From positions 1-64,000 of the forward strand of contig NZ_JASHKR010000019.1 in assembly GCF_030056815.1 (NCBI RefSeq): DNA of 64,000 nt, read 5' to 3'. The translations under genes and the position numbers were made by a program. This DNA comes from Rhodococcus sp. IEGM 1379 (lineage in GTDB: Bacteria > Actinomycetota > Actinomycetes > Mycobacteriales > Mycobacteriaceae). Under the pieces are notes generated by a model. The model searched no databases. It was not told the DNA's origin and worked only from the letters and a program-made list of their open reading frames with translations. Below, piece after piece: positions 9,889-19,062 of this stretch (positions are counted from its first letter, which is position 1; every line of letters starts with the position of its first letter).

Positions 9889-10989
9889 GTGATCGCGATA
9901 TCCAGTATCTCGTTCGGAGAAGACGTCGAGCGCGAGGTGCTGGACACTCTGCGGTCCGGGATTGTCGCGCAGGGACCCAAGGTGAAGCGACTCGAGGACG
10001 AGTTCGCCGCTTTGGTGGGGACCGAGCACGCGGTGGCGGTGAACAACGGAACCACGGCTCTGATCGCTGCGCTCCAGGTGCAGGACTTGCAGCCGGGCGA
10101 TGAGGTTCTGACAACTCCGTTCACATTTGTCGCGACTTTGAATGCGATTCTGGAGGCCGGGGCGACGGCTAGGTTCGCCGATATCACCGAGGCTGATTTC
10201 AATCTTGATGCGGCGGCGGCAGCTGCGCGGATCAATGATCGTACGAAGGTTCTGATGCCGGTGCATCTGTACGGTCAGGCCGCCGATATGGGCGCGTTGA
10301 TGCCGTTGGCGGGCGAACATGGACTGTCTGTCGTCGAGGACGCTGCGCAGGCGCACGGTGCCACGTTCGACGGTCAGGGTGCCGGCAGTTTCGGGTTGGG
10401 ATGTTTTTCGTTCTACGCGACGAAGAATCTTACGACCGCCGAGGGCGGGATGATCACGACCAACGATGCTGTGACCGCCGATCGACTTCGGGTACTTCGT
10501 AACCAGGGTATGCGGGCGCGTTACCAGTACGAGATGGTCGGCCAGAACTATCGGATGACGGACCTGCAGGCGAGTTTGGCTCTGCCGCAGATGGGTTCGT
10601 ATATGCAGCAGGTCGAATCGCGTCGACGCAATGCGGAAGCTCTTCGCGCTGGTTTGAAAGACATTGCCGGACTGATTCTTCCGAGTGAACTGGCCGGACG
10701 AGGTCACGTGTGGCACCAGTTCACGCTGTTGCTGGCGGAGGATGCGCCCATCACGCGAGATCAGTTGAGTGAGCGTCTTGCCGCCAAGGACATCGGTAGC
10801 GGAATCTACTATCCGAAGGCGGTGTACGACTACGAGTGCTACCGGGAACATCCGCGGGTAATCATTGAGGAAACGCCGGTTGCCACGTCGGTAGCGGCGC
10901 GATGCCTGAGCATTCCGGTCCATGCAGCGTTGTCCGCAAGTGATGTCGATCAGATCGTTGCCGCAGTTCGCGGCGCTATGGAGGCCTGA
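9889..10989 (+). CDS. DegT/DnrJ/EryC1/StrS-family PLP sugar aminotransferase (GnnB-like)
   Basis: A 366-residue PLP-dependent nucleotide-sugar aminotransferase. The internal-aldimine Lys179 lies in FYATKNLTTAEGG and the pyridine-binding Asp151 in VEDAAQAHGA; HVWHQFTLLL and the C-terminal SIPVHAALSASDVDQI complete the family pattern. GTG 9889 has a strong CGGAGG site seven bases upstream, so the frame back to 9865 is not used. The stop is 2 bp before the Gfo/Idh oxidoreductase. The oxidoreductase-plus-aminotransferase pair is the arrangement of GnnA/GnnB (UDP-GlcNAc to UDP-GlcNAc3N) and also of WbpB/WbpE and other 3-amino-sugar pathways. Which sugar is made is inferred only. Confidence 0.9.
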   Translation: MIAISSISFGEDVEREVLDTLRSGIVAQGPKVKRLEDEFAALVGTEHAVAVNNGTTALIAALQVQDLQPGDEVLTTPFTFVATLNAILEAGATARFADITEADFNLDAAAAAARINDRTKVLMPVHLYGQAADMGALMPLAGEHGLSVVEDAAQAHGATFDGQGAGSFGLGCFSFYATKNLTTAEGGMITTNDAVTADRLRVLRNQGMRARYQYEMVGQNYRMTDLQASLALPQMGSYMQQVESRRRNAEALRAGLKDIAGLILPSELAGRGHVWHQFTLLLAEDAPITRDQLSERLAAKDIGSGIYYPKAVYDYECYREHPRVIIEETPVATSVAARCLSIPVHAALSASDVDQIVAAVRGAMEA

Positions 10990-10991
10990 AA

Positions 10992-11972
10992 ATGTCTGTG
11001 AGCAAGCCACGTATTGCACTTGTCGGCTCCGGCCAGATGGGTTCGCTGCACGCGCGCGTCATCGCGCAATCGGCATTGTGCGAGTTGGATCTGCTGATCG
11101 AGCCGCGTGAGGAGCAGGGCAAAGCCGTTGCCGAGCGGTTCAATACGCGCTGGGCTGCAGATTTCGACGACCTCGACGGTATCGATGCCGTGGTGATCGC
11201 CGCTGCGACTCCCGCGCACTACGAATTGGCCGGTCGGGTACTCGATCTGGGCAAGCCGGTTCTGGTGGAGAAGCCGCTGGCTGCGACGTACGAGCAGAGC
11301 GTTGATCTGGTGGAGCGTTCCCAGGCATCGGGTGTTCCGCTGATGTGTGGTCTGCTCGAGCGCTTCAACCCGGCCGTTCGCACGGCGCGGGAGTTCTCCG
11401 GTGATGTGTGGCAGGTCAACGGCATTCGTCATTCCCCGTTCGTATCGCGTATTCCGACGGGCGTTGCGACGGACCTGTTGATTCACGATATCGACTTGGC
11501 GATCGGCTTTGTGGGTTCCGAACCGAGTTTGGCGAAGGGGGAGTTCGGTTACTTCCATCCGACGTCTGTGCAGAACCGTTCGGAGGATTGCGCGGATACC
11601 GTTCTGCGATTCAATTCTGGTGCGGTTGCCACGATTTCGGCCAGCCGGATCAGCCATCGCAAGATTCGTCAGTTGTCGCTGCTCGAGGCTGATCGACTGA
11701 TCGAGATCGATCTGCTTCGTCGAGGCATCACGATCTACCGTCACATCGACGACAACATGCCTACCGATCGGGACGGCTACCAGCAGCAGACGGTCATCGA
11801 GATTCCGACGATCCGCTACAGCGATGAGCCCCTCGCGGCGCAGCTGACGCACTTCCTCGGATTAGTGCAGGGCACGGGTGACGCCGATGGTGAGCGGGCT
11901 TCGATTCTGCCCGCTCACCGTGCGGTTCACGAGGTTACGGAGTCTGCACTCGCAGCTGCAGTTTCTTCTTGA
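10992..11972 (+). CDS. Gfo/Idh/MocA-family NAD(P)-dependent sugar oxidoreductase (GnnA-like)
   Basis: A 326-residue dehydrogenase. The Rossmann fold starts with IALVGSGQMGSLHARVI, the family's EKP motif is at residues 93-95 (VLVEKPLAATYE), and the active-site stretch is TDLLIHDIDLAIGFVG. It probably oxidises the C3 hydroxyl of a UDP-sugar so that the preceding aminotransferase can install an amine. Its start is 2 bp after that gene's stop. It converges with the YfhO-like gene and overlaps its 3' end by 46 bp, an unusually long convergent overlap. Confidence 0.9.
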   Translation: MSVSKPRIALVGSGQMGSLHARVIAQSALCELDLLIEPREEQGKAVAERFNTRWAADFDDLDGIDAVVIAAATPAHYELAGRVLDLGKPVLVEKPLAATYEQSVDLVERSQASGVPLMCGLLERFNPAVRTAREFSGDVWQVNGIRHSPFVSRIPTGVATDLLIHDIDLAIGFVGSEPSLAKGEFGYFHPTSVQNRSEDCADTVLRFNSGAVATISASRISHRKIRQLSLLEADRLIEIDLLRRGITIYRHIDDNMPTDRDGYQQQTVIEIPTIRYSDEPLAAQLTHFLGLVQGTGDADGERASILPAHRAVHEVTESALAAAVSS

Positions 11973-14137
11973 TCAGCGCGCCGGTGTCGGTATGCCCAGA
12001 CGCCTTGGGACAAGGCTACGAGCAACCCGACGCCGGCGACGGTCCATCCGAATGAGCTTCCGGGGGGACTGAATTCGATGGTGAGGGTGGAGCCGTCGGC
12101 GGCGCTCGGCGGTAGGTTCACCTGTAGTAATCCACCGGGGCTGGCTTGGGTTTCCACTGTTTCTCCGTCGACGGTGGCGCTCCATCCGGGCCACGCGAGC
12201 AGCGCGAAGGTGATGGTGCCGGATCCGGTGTACTCGACGCTTTCTCGGGTATCCGTTGCGGCGCTGTCGCTTCGGATGTCGAGTCCTTCAGTGGCTGCGG
12301 ATACCCGTCCTTCGGGCCATTGGTGCCCGGCCTCGCGGTGACCGACCGTGACAAGGCGATCCGGTGCGACGGTCCAATCGCTCTCGGGGAGGGCGTCGAG
12401 TGCGTGCTTGCCGCCGTACGGTCCGGAGTTCTGAACGACGACGGTGTCGACGCGCATCGCGTCGAGCCACGACACTCCGGTTCCGGGTGATTCTGCGAGT
12501 AGTCGATCGACGGCGTCGGGGCATTTGACGCCGCCGTAGTAGTTGATGCACAACTCTTGGACGAAGTCGTTGTAGCTGATTCCGGCGTAGCTGTTGACTG
12601 CGTCGACACCGGCGGGCTGCCAGGCGTTTCCGAAGAGAAGGTCACCCCAGTGGCCGGTCGGGTTGTCGGTGGGGATGAACTCCGGGTCTGCGATCGCGAA
12701 TGTGGTTCCCTGGTAGCGATCTTCGAATTTCGATTCGAGAAAGGCGACTTGCCGCGGGAATTTCCAGGGGGTCACGTTGTAGTTGCCGGTAAACCAGAAG
12801 TTGGTCTGGGCGCTGAGAACGACGATGATTCCGGCAGCGAGGACGCCGGCGAGGAATCGTGGTTTCCGGTAGGCCACGATCAGCGCGATGGCGGTCAAGG
12901 CTACGGTGATGACGAGCGATGCGAAGTGAATGCCGATGTCCTCGGGGACATTCGACCACGCGAGGTAGAACTGGAGTGCGAGTAGTCCCGCAGTGATGAC
13001 GGCTCTCGGCCGGATGCGGTCACGGTGCAGACCTGCGGACAGTGCTACGGCAACAGCCACGATGACAGGTAGTTGCCCGTACTCGAGCAGGCGCGCCGGC
13101 CACCGGAACAGCCAGAGGTTGGACGGACCCAGCAGCAGTACGACGTAGATTCCGCCGAATGCGAGTAGTGAAACACTGTGGCGGCCGAGCTTTTTCAGCG
13201 AGTTCCACTGTATCCAGGGCGCAAGGGGGATCAGGAACCAAGCGAGGTACACCAGCGGAATTGTCATCGCCGGCACGCTGAATGCGGTTACGTACGGTTG
13301 GTTGGACGGACCCGACAGGTTGATCAGATCGCCGAGATCGGGGCGCAGTGACCCGTCGTTCGATATTCCTGACTGGGTACGAACGGATACACCGGTCGTG
13401 AAGAGCAGTGGTAGGTAGACGATCAGCGACATCATGATGATTGCCGTCGCGCTGACGAGCAAGGACTTGATGCTGCGCCCGCGCTTGACGGCGATGCATT
13501 CCGCGATGACCGCGACGTAGACGACCGCGACACCGACTGCTCCGTACGGATTGCCGGTAGTCATGGCGAGGTACCCGAACAGGATCGGTACTAACGGGTT
13601 CACACGTCCGAGCGCACTGGCGCGGGTAGACCACCACACGTGCGGGATCCAGGCGAACGCGATCAGTCCGGACGCCCAACTGGAGGCGTCGAAGTACAAG
13701 GTGTATCCGGCAAACGGCATTGCCAAGCCGGCGATGAATGCCATTGACCTGTTGGCGCCGTATTGCCGCGCGACGAGGTAGACGCCCACTGCAAGAATCG
13801 CCATGAATTGCATTTTGACAAGAGTGATTCCGATGGCGAGATTCGGAATGAGTGCGATGGCAACGGAATCCAGCAGGATCACGGGATTGTATGTTCCGTA
13901 GAGGGCTTCGGCGGTGACGTTTCCGCCGGCCCACAGTTCGGGAATCAGCGTCGGCCAAGAACCGGAGAGGATGCGCTCGCCGATCGTGTGCCAGCCGGGT
14001 GTGAATGCAGCAGCGCTGTCGTCCCAGTAGTAGAACCACTTGTTGGAGATCAGTGGGATCGCCGCGACGACGGACACAAGGGCGGCCAGAAGTATCGGTG
14101 GTACTACACGGTGGGCAAGCGGCAGGTCAGATTTCAC
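11927..14137 (-). CDS. Large multi-spanning membrane protein, YfhO/GT-C-like (putative polyprenyl-phosphate-sugar-dependent glycosyltransferase)
   Basis: About 736 residues. Twelve or so membrane segments are followed, from about residue 480, by an extracytoplasmic region of about 230 residues and a last membrane helix (FGWTVAGVGLLVALSQGVWA). The first extracellular loop has the paired acidic residues of GT-C folds (YYWDDSAAAFTPGWHT) and then GGNVTAEALYGTYNPVILL, as in YfhO-type proteins. The late domain carries LLAWPGWSATVDGE, common in YfhO-like transferases. B. subtilis YfhO, with a GT2 and a GtrA-like flippase, adds GlcNAc to lipoteichoic acid. The GTG at 14137 is tentative. Divergent from the GT2 gene at 104 bp. 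The function is inferred. Confidence 0.65.
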   Translation of the reverse strand: MKSDLPLAHRVVPPILLAALVSVVAAIPLISNKWFYYWDDSAAAFTPGWHTIGERILSGSWPTLIPELWAGGNVTAEALYGTYNPVILLDSVAIALIPNLAIGITLVKMQFMAILAVGVYLVARQYGANRSMAFIAGLAMPFAGYTLYFDASSWASGLIAFAWIPHVWWSTRASALGRVNPLVPILFGYLAMTTGNPYGAVGVAVVYVAVIAECIAVKRGRSIKSLLVSATAIIMMSLIVYLPLLFTTGVSVRTQSGISNDGSLRPDLGDLINLSGPSNQPYVTAFSVPAMTIPLVYLAWFLIPLAPWIQWNSLKKLGRHSVSLLAFGGIYVVLLLGPSNLWLFRWPARLLEYGQLPVIVAVAVALSAGLHRDRIRPRAVITAGLLALQFYLAWSNVPEDIGIHFASLVITVALTAIALIVAYRKPRFLAGVLAAGIIVVLSAQTNFWFTGNYNVTPWKFPRQVAFLESKFEDRYQGTTFAIADPEFIPTDNPTGHWGDLLFGNAWQPAGVDAVNSYAGISYNDFVQELCINYYGGVKCPDAVDRLLAESPGTGVSWLDAMRVDTVVVQNSGPYGGKHALDALPESDWTVAPDRLVTVGHREAGHQWPEGRVSAATEGLDIRSDSAATDTRESVEYTGSGTITFALLAWPGWSATVDGETVETQASPGGLLQVNLPPSAADGSTLTIEFSPPGSSFGWTVAGVGLLVALSQGVWAYRHRRADQEETAAASADSVTS

Positions 14138-14241
14138 TATGTGCTTTCGTCGTCGAGTAGGTGGCTGGGCCGTGGCCTGTTGCTCGGAGCGTAGTATTCC
14201 GACGAGTTCGAACTGCAGTCGGGGAAGAAGGAGATCGGTAC

Positions 14242-15036
14242 GTGGTGACATCGCGGACGGAACCTGTTCGCGGGGAATCAGCTGCTCCGGAACTGTCGGT
14301 AATCATTCCTGCGTACAACTCGGGAGCGGTACTGGAGTCGACGGTCAAGCAGTTTGCCGAGTACTTCAGTGGCCGTCAGGTCGAGATCATCGTTGTAGAG
14401 AACGGTTCCACCGACAACACCGCAGATGTGTGCGGTGCGTTGTCGAAGGCATGGGCGTGGCCGGGTGTGACGTTCCATCCGATGAGCAGCGACAAGGGGA
14501 TGGGCGCGGCCTTGCGGGCCGGAACCCTCGCCTCCCGCGGACAGCGGGTATTGCTCACCGCTGACGATCTGCCGTTCGGTTTCGGTGACATCGAAGGCGC
14601 CGACCGCGTCATGGCGGAGCTCGGATCCATTCCCCCGGCGGTCATCGGCTCGAAGGCGCATGCGCAGTCCGAGGTGGAACGTGGTCTCCTGCGTGTCGTG
14701 ATGACCGGCGGATTCGCGACCCTTCGACGGGTGGTTCTGGGTACCCGGACCGGCGATCCGCAGGGAACGTTCATCGTCGACGGAACTTTGCTGCGTCGTA
14801 TCGCGTCGGGACTGTCGGAACAGGGATTCCTGTTCACGACAGAACTGGACTACGCGCTCGAATTGGCGGGAATCCGTCCTGTCGAGGTACCGATTCGGTT
14901 GAGTGACGACCACCTTGCTCATGCGAGCCGTATTTCACCGAAGGACGTTCTTCAGATGGCGAAGGGCTTGGTGTCCCTTCGCCGACGTAAGGCCGAGCTT
15001 CGAGATGCGGCGACGCGAGCAGCATCTGCCGGCTGA
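14242..15036 (+). CDS. GT2 family glycosyltransferase, polyprenyl-phosphate-sugar-synthase-like
   Basis: A 264-residue GT-A transferase of the dolichyl-phosphate-mannose/glucose synthase type: ELSVIIPAYNSG at the N-terminus, VVENGSTDNTADVC, KGMGAALRAGTLASRG, then TADDLPF at the metal-binding DXD position. The stretch TGDPQGTFIVDG parallels the GDxQCGFK region of Dol-P-sugar synthases. No C-terminal membrane helices are present, so it would be a soluble or peripheral enzyme. GTG 14242 follows AAGGAG by nine bases. Its partner may be the divergent YfhO-like protein; glfT2 follows at 61 bp on the same strand. The sugar donor is unknown. Confidence 0.75.
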   Translation: MVTSRTEPVRGESAAPELSVIIPAYNSGAVLESTVKQFAEYFSGRQVEIIVVENGSTDNTADVCGALSKAWAWPGVTFHPMSSDKGMGAALRAGTLASRGQRVLLTADDLPFGFGDIEGADRVMAELGSIPPAVIGSKAHAQSEVERGLLRVVMTGGFATLRRVVLGTRTGDPQGTFIVDGTLLRRIASGLSEQGFLFTTELDYALELAGIRPVEVPIRLSDDHLAHASRISPKDVLQMAKGLVSLRRRKAELRDAATRAASAG

Positions 15037-15097
15037 GTAAGTCTCACTGACCAGCGCAGACACCATTTCTTCGTTGTTTCGCGATACCCTGCGGGGC

Positions 15098-16972
15098 GTG
15101 GATACCGTGAATGAGACCGAAAACCAGTCCAATCCTGGAGTCGAGTTGATTTCCCACCGCGCGACGTCGGATCGACTCCTCGTGCAGCGTGGGCTATTCA
15201 CCGGAACGTCGCCGGTAGCCAGCGACGAGTTGTATGCCGTGACTAAGGTGGGAATGGTGACGCGGACGCGCTTCGAGTTGCGTCTTCAGCCCGGAGCCGT
15301 TGCGCATACCAACACATTCTTCGGAAGATTCCCGGCCAGCTACTGGCAGCGCTGGACCAACGTCACCGAGGTTACTGTTACCGCGCGTGTCGTGGCCGAG
15401 ACCACCTGCCGCATCCAGCTCCAGGCCTCCGATATCGGCGGGCATCGGCGCATCGTGACCAATGTCGTTGCTACGGGTAGCGAGACTGTCTCTTTGACCG
15501 CGCCGCTCGACACTTTTGTCGACGGTGGTGCCCTGTGGCTGCAGTTCGAGGCTCAGGGCGGCAATGCCGTGGTCGACGAAGTCGAGTGGACGGTGGCGTC
15601 GCCAGAAACGATTCGGCCGGTGGCGATTGCCATCTGCACGTTCAATCGCGCTGATGATTGTGCGCGCACTGTTGCTGCGCTGGCTTCGGACGATCGTGTC
15701 CTGGCCTTGCTCGACGCCTTGTACGTGGTTGATCAGGGAACTGATCCGGTCGAGTCGCGTGAGCTGTTCCAGGACGTGTCGAAGAAGTTCGGTTCGCGGT
15801 TGCATTACCTGCGCCAGGCGAACCTCGGCGGAGCCGGTGGTTTCACGAGGGGCCTGTACGAGGCTTCGGAAGCCGGACCGAATGCCGATGTGATCCTGAT
15901 GGACGACGACATTCTCTGTGAGCCCGAGTCGGTTCTGCGGTTGAGCGCGTTTTCGAACATGACGACGGAACCGGCGCTGATCGGCGCGCAGATGCTGTTC
16001 CTGTTCAATCCGGACTATCTGCTGGCATCGGGCGAACGCGTTGATTTGGGCACACTTCAGCGTGGTGTACCGACGGACGAGCACGGTGTCCGCAACACCA
16101 GTGTTCTCGAGAAGCTTCCGGAGCGTCGCGTCGACGCCGAATACAACGGTTGGTGGACGTGCCTGATCCCTGCCGAGGCCATTGAACGCATCGGTTTGCC
16201 GTTGCCGGTGTTTTTCCAGTGGGATGACGTCGAGTACAGCTTGCGGGCGGGCCGGGCGGGCATTCCCACCATCACGCTGCCCTCGGCTGCCGTCTGGCAT
16301 GCGGACTTCTACTGGAAGGACGTCGACGGGTTCGCCCATTACTTCAGTACTCGCAACGGTTTGATTACTGCTTCACTCGACCCCGGATTTGCGCCGAAGA
16401 CGTTGGCCAAGCAGTTGGCCCGCGACATTTCACATTCGATAGTCGGTTTGCAGTACGGTCTCGCGCACACACAGATTCGGGCTATCGAGGGATTCCTCGA
16501 AGGTCCCGCCGGATTGGCGGATGGTGGCCAGAAGGCGCTGGCTGCGATCAATCAGGAGCGAAAGCGGTTCCCGGAGACAGTGACTCGTCCGGCGTCCGAG
16601 TTGCCGAGCAGGTTGCCGATCCGCCGGGTGGCGCCAAGCCCGAAGCCGGGCCTGTGGACTGATCTTGTTCTCGCGAAACGTGCTGTGACACAGGCGCGTA
16701 ACCAGCTCGAGCGGGGTCCTGTCGCGATCTCGTACGAGGACGCACAGTGGTGGCATGTGGGCCGGTTCGATCATGTTTTTGTCACCGATGCGTCACAGGG
16801 CGGAGTGCGTGAGCGCCGGTTCGACAGCGAGAAGGCCGCTGAGATGAGCGGCCGTCTCGCCGGCGTGATCAAGCGCTTTTATGCCGAGGCGCCGAGTGTT
16901 GCTCAGGCGTTCATCAACGAGTTCCCGCAGCTCACCAGCCGCGAGAACTGGGCCCGCCTGTACGAGAAGTGA
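15098..16972 (+). CDS. glfT2: Galactofuranosyltransferase GlfT2 family
   Basis: About 624 residues, close to the 637 of M. tuberculosis GlfT2. An N-terminal beta-sandwich domain (FFGRFPASYWQRWTNVTEV) precedes the GT-A domain: VAIAICTFNRADDCARTV, ANLGGAGGFTRGLYEA, the metal site ILMDDDILCEPES, DAEYNGWWTCLIP, and FQWDDVEYSLRAGRAGIPT with the WDD acceptor-site acid, then AVWHADFYWKD. GlfT2 polymerises the galactan with alternating beta-1,5 and beta-1,6 Galf. The start could be GTG 15098 or GTG 15107. The usual neighbour glf is not in the window, so a paralogue with another Galf role cannot be excluded. Confidence 0.85.
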   Translation: MDTVNETENQSNPGVELISHRATSDRLLVQRGLFTGTSPVASDELYAVTKVGMVTRTRFELRLQPGAVAHTNTFFGRFPASYWQRWTNVTEVTVTARVVAETTCRIQLQASDIGGHRRIVTNVVATGSETVSLTAPLDTFVDGGALWLQFEAQGGNAVVDEVEWTVASPETIRPVAIAICTFNRADDCARTVAALASDDRVLALLDALYVVDQGTDPVESRELFQDVSKKFGSRLHYLRQANLGGAGGFTRGLYEASEAGPNADVILMDDDILCEPESVLRLSAFSNMTTEPALIGAQMLFLFNPDYLLASGERVDLGTLQRGVPTDEHGVRNTSVLEKLPERRVDAEYNGWWTCLIPAEAIERIGLPLPVFFQWDDVEYSLRAGRAGIPTITLPSAAVWHADFYWKDVDGFAHYFSTRNGLITASLDPGFAPKTLAKQLARDISHSIVGLQYGLAHTQIRAIEGFLEGPAGLADGGQKALAAINQERKRFPETVTRPASELPSRLPIRRVAPSPKPGLWTDLVLAKRAVTQARNQLERGPVAISYEDAQWWHVGRFDHVFVTDASQGGVRERRFDSEKAAEMSGRLAGVIKRFYAEAPSVAQAFINEFPQLTSRENWARLYEK

Positions 16973-16975
16973 TTC

Positions 16976-17803
16976 TCACCGGATTGCTCTGGCAATGACC
17001 TGCTCGTTGTCGACGGTGTATCCGACGTACTCGAACGAGATGCCGGTGCGTGTGACGAATTCCGTCCACGCCCGGTACTCGTGGTGTTGCCATCCGGGGT
17101 AGTTGAAGAACTCGTCGAATACCACGATCGACCCGGGAACGAGACGGTCACCGAGCAGATCGAGCACGGTTTTGGTGGACGAGTAGAGGTCCGCGTCGAG
17201 GTGAAGGAACGCGACGGGGCCGGTTTCCTGTTCGAGGAACGACGGCAGTGTTTCTTCGAACAGTCCTGGAACAAGTTGCGCCCCTGGCACTTCGGGAATC
17301 GAGTCCTGGGCGAATTCGCCCACCGGGAATCCGGTACGCCAAGTTTCGGGTAAGCCGGAGAACACGTCGAAGCCCGCGACGGTTCCTTCGCGTTCGCGAA
17401 ACTCGTCGGCGATGATCTTTAGCGTTGTTCCGCTGGCGACACCGAACTCTAGGGCCATGCCCGGAGTCTCGACCAAATTCAATGCGTGCCGCAGTGTGTC
17501 GTGCGGATGCCCGAACGTCTCGACTACACGCATGTTCTCCAGGATGAACGCCGCGCTCGACGCCGTTGCTTCCAGATCGACCGCGTAGGCGAGATCGCGG
17601 CGTTGACGAAATTCCAGCTCGTCGATCCTGGATCTGAGGCCCGCAATGTCCTTGCGGGCCTCAGCGACTTCATCGCGTGAGTGTGTCAGTGCATCGAGCA
17701 CCCGATGGAAGCGGTCGTCATTGCGCTTGTCAACGTCCTCCACCACCTCGGATACTGCACGTTGAACCTTGGTCCTGGCATTGGAGCGGAACTGCTCGAA
17801 CAT
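16976..17803 (-). CDS. SAM-dependent methyltransferase with N-terminal coiled coil
   Basis: A 275-residue protein. Residues about 1-75 are charged and helical (coiled-coil-like, with repeated Arg/Asp/Glu). A class I methyltransferase domain follows: the SAM-binding ALEFGVASGTTLKIIADEF, VAGFDVFSGLPETWR, and the TylF/macrocin-type metal-binding region HLDADLYSSTKTVLDLL with FDEFFNYPGW. Proteins of this type O-methylate sugars. It converges with glfT2 (3 bp apart) and sits in the envelope-glycan region, so a glycan or glycolipid substrate is likely but not shown. Confidence 0.75.
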   Translation of the reverse strand: MFEQFRSNARTKVQRAVSEVVEDVDKRNDDRFHRVLDALTHSRDEVAEARKDIAGLRSRIDELEFRQRRDLAYAVDLEATASSAAFILENMRVVETFGHPHDTLRHALNLVETPGMALEFGVASGTTLKIIADEFREREGTVAGFDVFSGLPETWRTGFPVGEFAQDSIPEVPGAQLVPGLFEETLPSFLEQETGPVAFLHLDADLYSSTKTVLDLLGDRLVPGSIVVFDEFFNYPGWQHHEYRAWTEFVTRTGISFEYVGYTVDNEQVIARAIR

Positions 17804-17848
17804 GGCAACCTCTCGTCGGGACTGCCTCCATGGTGCCAGGACCGCCGG

Positions 17849-18907
17849 CTACTGTCCCCGCGCCCAGTAGCGGGCCTTCAACTGCCGCGACCGCACCTTC
17901 ATCTCGCGAGTGTGTTCTGCCTGCAGGCGAGCGTTGTTGCGTGAGTCGTTCCAGGCGTTTTCTTTCTGCAGTTTGCGGTAACTTGCCAGTCTTCTTTCCT
18001 GGATCTCGCCGCACTCCACGGCATTCCGAACGGCGCAATCCGGCTCCGATGTATGTGAACAGTCGGAGAACCGGCAGATCGAGATCAGTTCTTCGATTTC
18101 GGGGAAGGTCTTGTCGATACCTTCGCCGGCGTTCCACATGCCGACTCCTCGTAGGCCTGGTGTATCGATCAGGGTCCGTCCACCGGAGAGTGGAATCAGT
18201 TCCCTCGTGACGGTGGTGTGTCGGCCTTTGCCGTCTCCTGTTCGGACGGCGCCGGTGTCGAGGGAGCTATGGCCGGGGAGTGCGTTGGCGAGGGTTGATT
18301 TGCCGGCCCCGGATGGACCGAGTATCGCCACGGTGCCGTCCAGAACTGCATTGAGTACGTCCATTCCTTCGTGAGTTTCGGCGCTGACCGCCAGGACGGT
18401 AGCGCCAGGTGCGACTACGGAGACCGCGGCGAGAGCGTCGTAAATGTTTTGAGCTGCATCAGCTTTGGTGAGTGCGACGACGGGAGTTGCGCCGCTTTCC
18501 CAGGTGAGTGCAAGTAGTCGTTCGATGCGACCCAGATCGACATCACCGTCAGCAGCAGTGGCAACGACGACTGTGTCGACATTCGCGGCGAGAAGCTGAC
18601 CCTCGGATTTTCCCGAGGCGGAGGATCGAATGATACTGCTCGATCGGGGGAGTATCGAAGTGACCGTGTATGTTTCGGTCCAGTCGGTCTGGAAGCCGCC
18701 GGCAAGTGTCACCCAGTCTCCGGTGCACAGCGGTTCATTGCCGCTGACGGCGCGGGAGATTCCTGTGGCGGCGGCGATATCACATTGGCCGCGGTCGACG
18801 CGAAGGACGCGTCCGAGCTTGTCGCCGGCCGGTGTCAGTGCGTCAAATTTCTCTGAAAGTATTGTGTTCCAGCCGTATTCGGTCAGGAAAGAGCTATTTT
18901 CTGGCAT
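17849..18907 (-). CDS. rsgA: Ribosome small-subunit-dependent GTPase A
   Basis: About 352 residues with the circularly permuted GTPase order of RsgA/YjeQ. An OB-fold N-terminus (GRVLRVDRGQCDIAAA) is followed by G4 (ALTKAD), G5-like AVSAETHEG, G1 (GPSGAGKST), G2-region TTVTRELIPL and G3 (DTPGLRGVGMW). The zinc finger FSDCSHTSEPDCAVRNAVECG follows, with its Cys/His ligands. RsgA checks 30S maturation. ATG 18907 fits the family start. A downstream basic tail (KVRSRQLKARYWARGQ) is typical. Its presence in a glycan locus seems incidental. Confidence 0.9.
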   Translation of the reverse strand: MPENSSFLTEYGWNTILSEKFDALTPAGDKLGRVLRVDRGQCDIAAATGISRAVSGNEPLCTGDWVTLAGGFQTDWTETYTVTSILPRSSSIIRSSASGKSEGQLLAANVDTVVVATAADGDVDLGRIERLLALTWESGATPVVALTKADAAQNIYDALAAVSVVAPGATVLAVSAETHEGMDVLNAVLDGTVAILGPSGAGKSTLANALPGHSSLDTGAVRTGDGKGRHTTVTRELIPLSGGRTLIDTPGLRGVGMWNAGEGIDKTFPEIEELISICRFSDCSHTSEPDCAVRNAVECGEIQERRLASYRKLQKENAWNDSRNNARLQAEHTREMKVRSRQLKARYWARGQ

Positions 18908-19062
18908 GGTGAGTGTGTCCTCGAGGGCGAAGAAGTGAGTGTGTTGACGGTGTTGAAAGTGCGGAACACGACAGTCATCAGTACTCACTCCTCGTTTAAC
19001 TCAGGACGCACCATGCGTCAGTGCGGAATCGTCTCAGGCAGTGATTGGTTTGCGCAACCGAA

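Noticed and set aside
9886-11019. Long minus-strand frame opposite the aminotransferase
   Set aside because: The composition is His/Arg/Gln-rich without a domain and the opposite strand encodes a clear DegT enzyme.
15194-16339. Minus-strand frame opposite glfT2
   Set aside because: Shadow frame; the plus strand carries the complete GT-A motif set of GlfT2.
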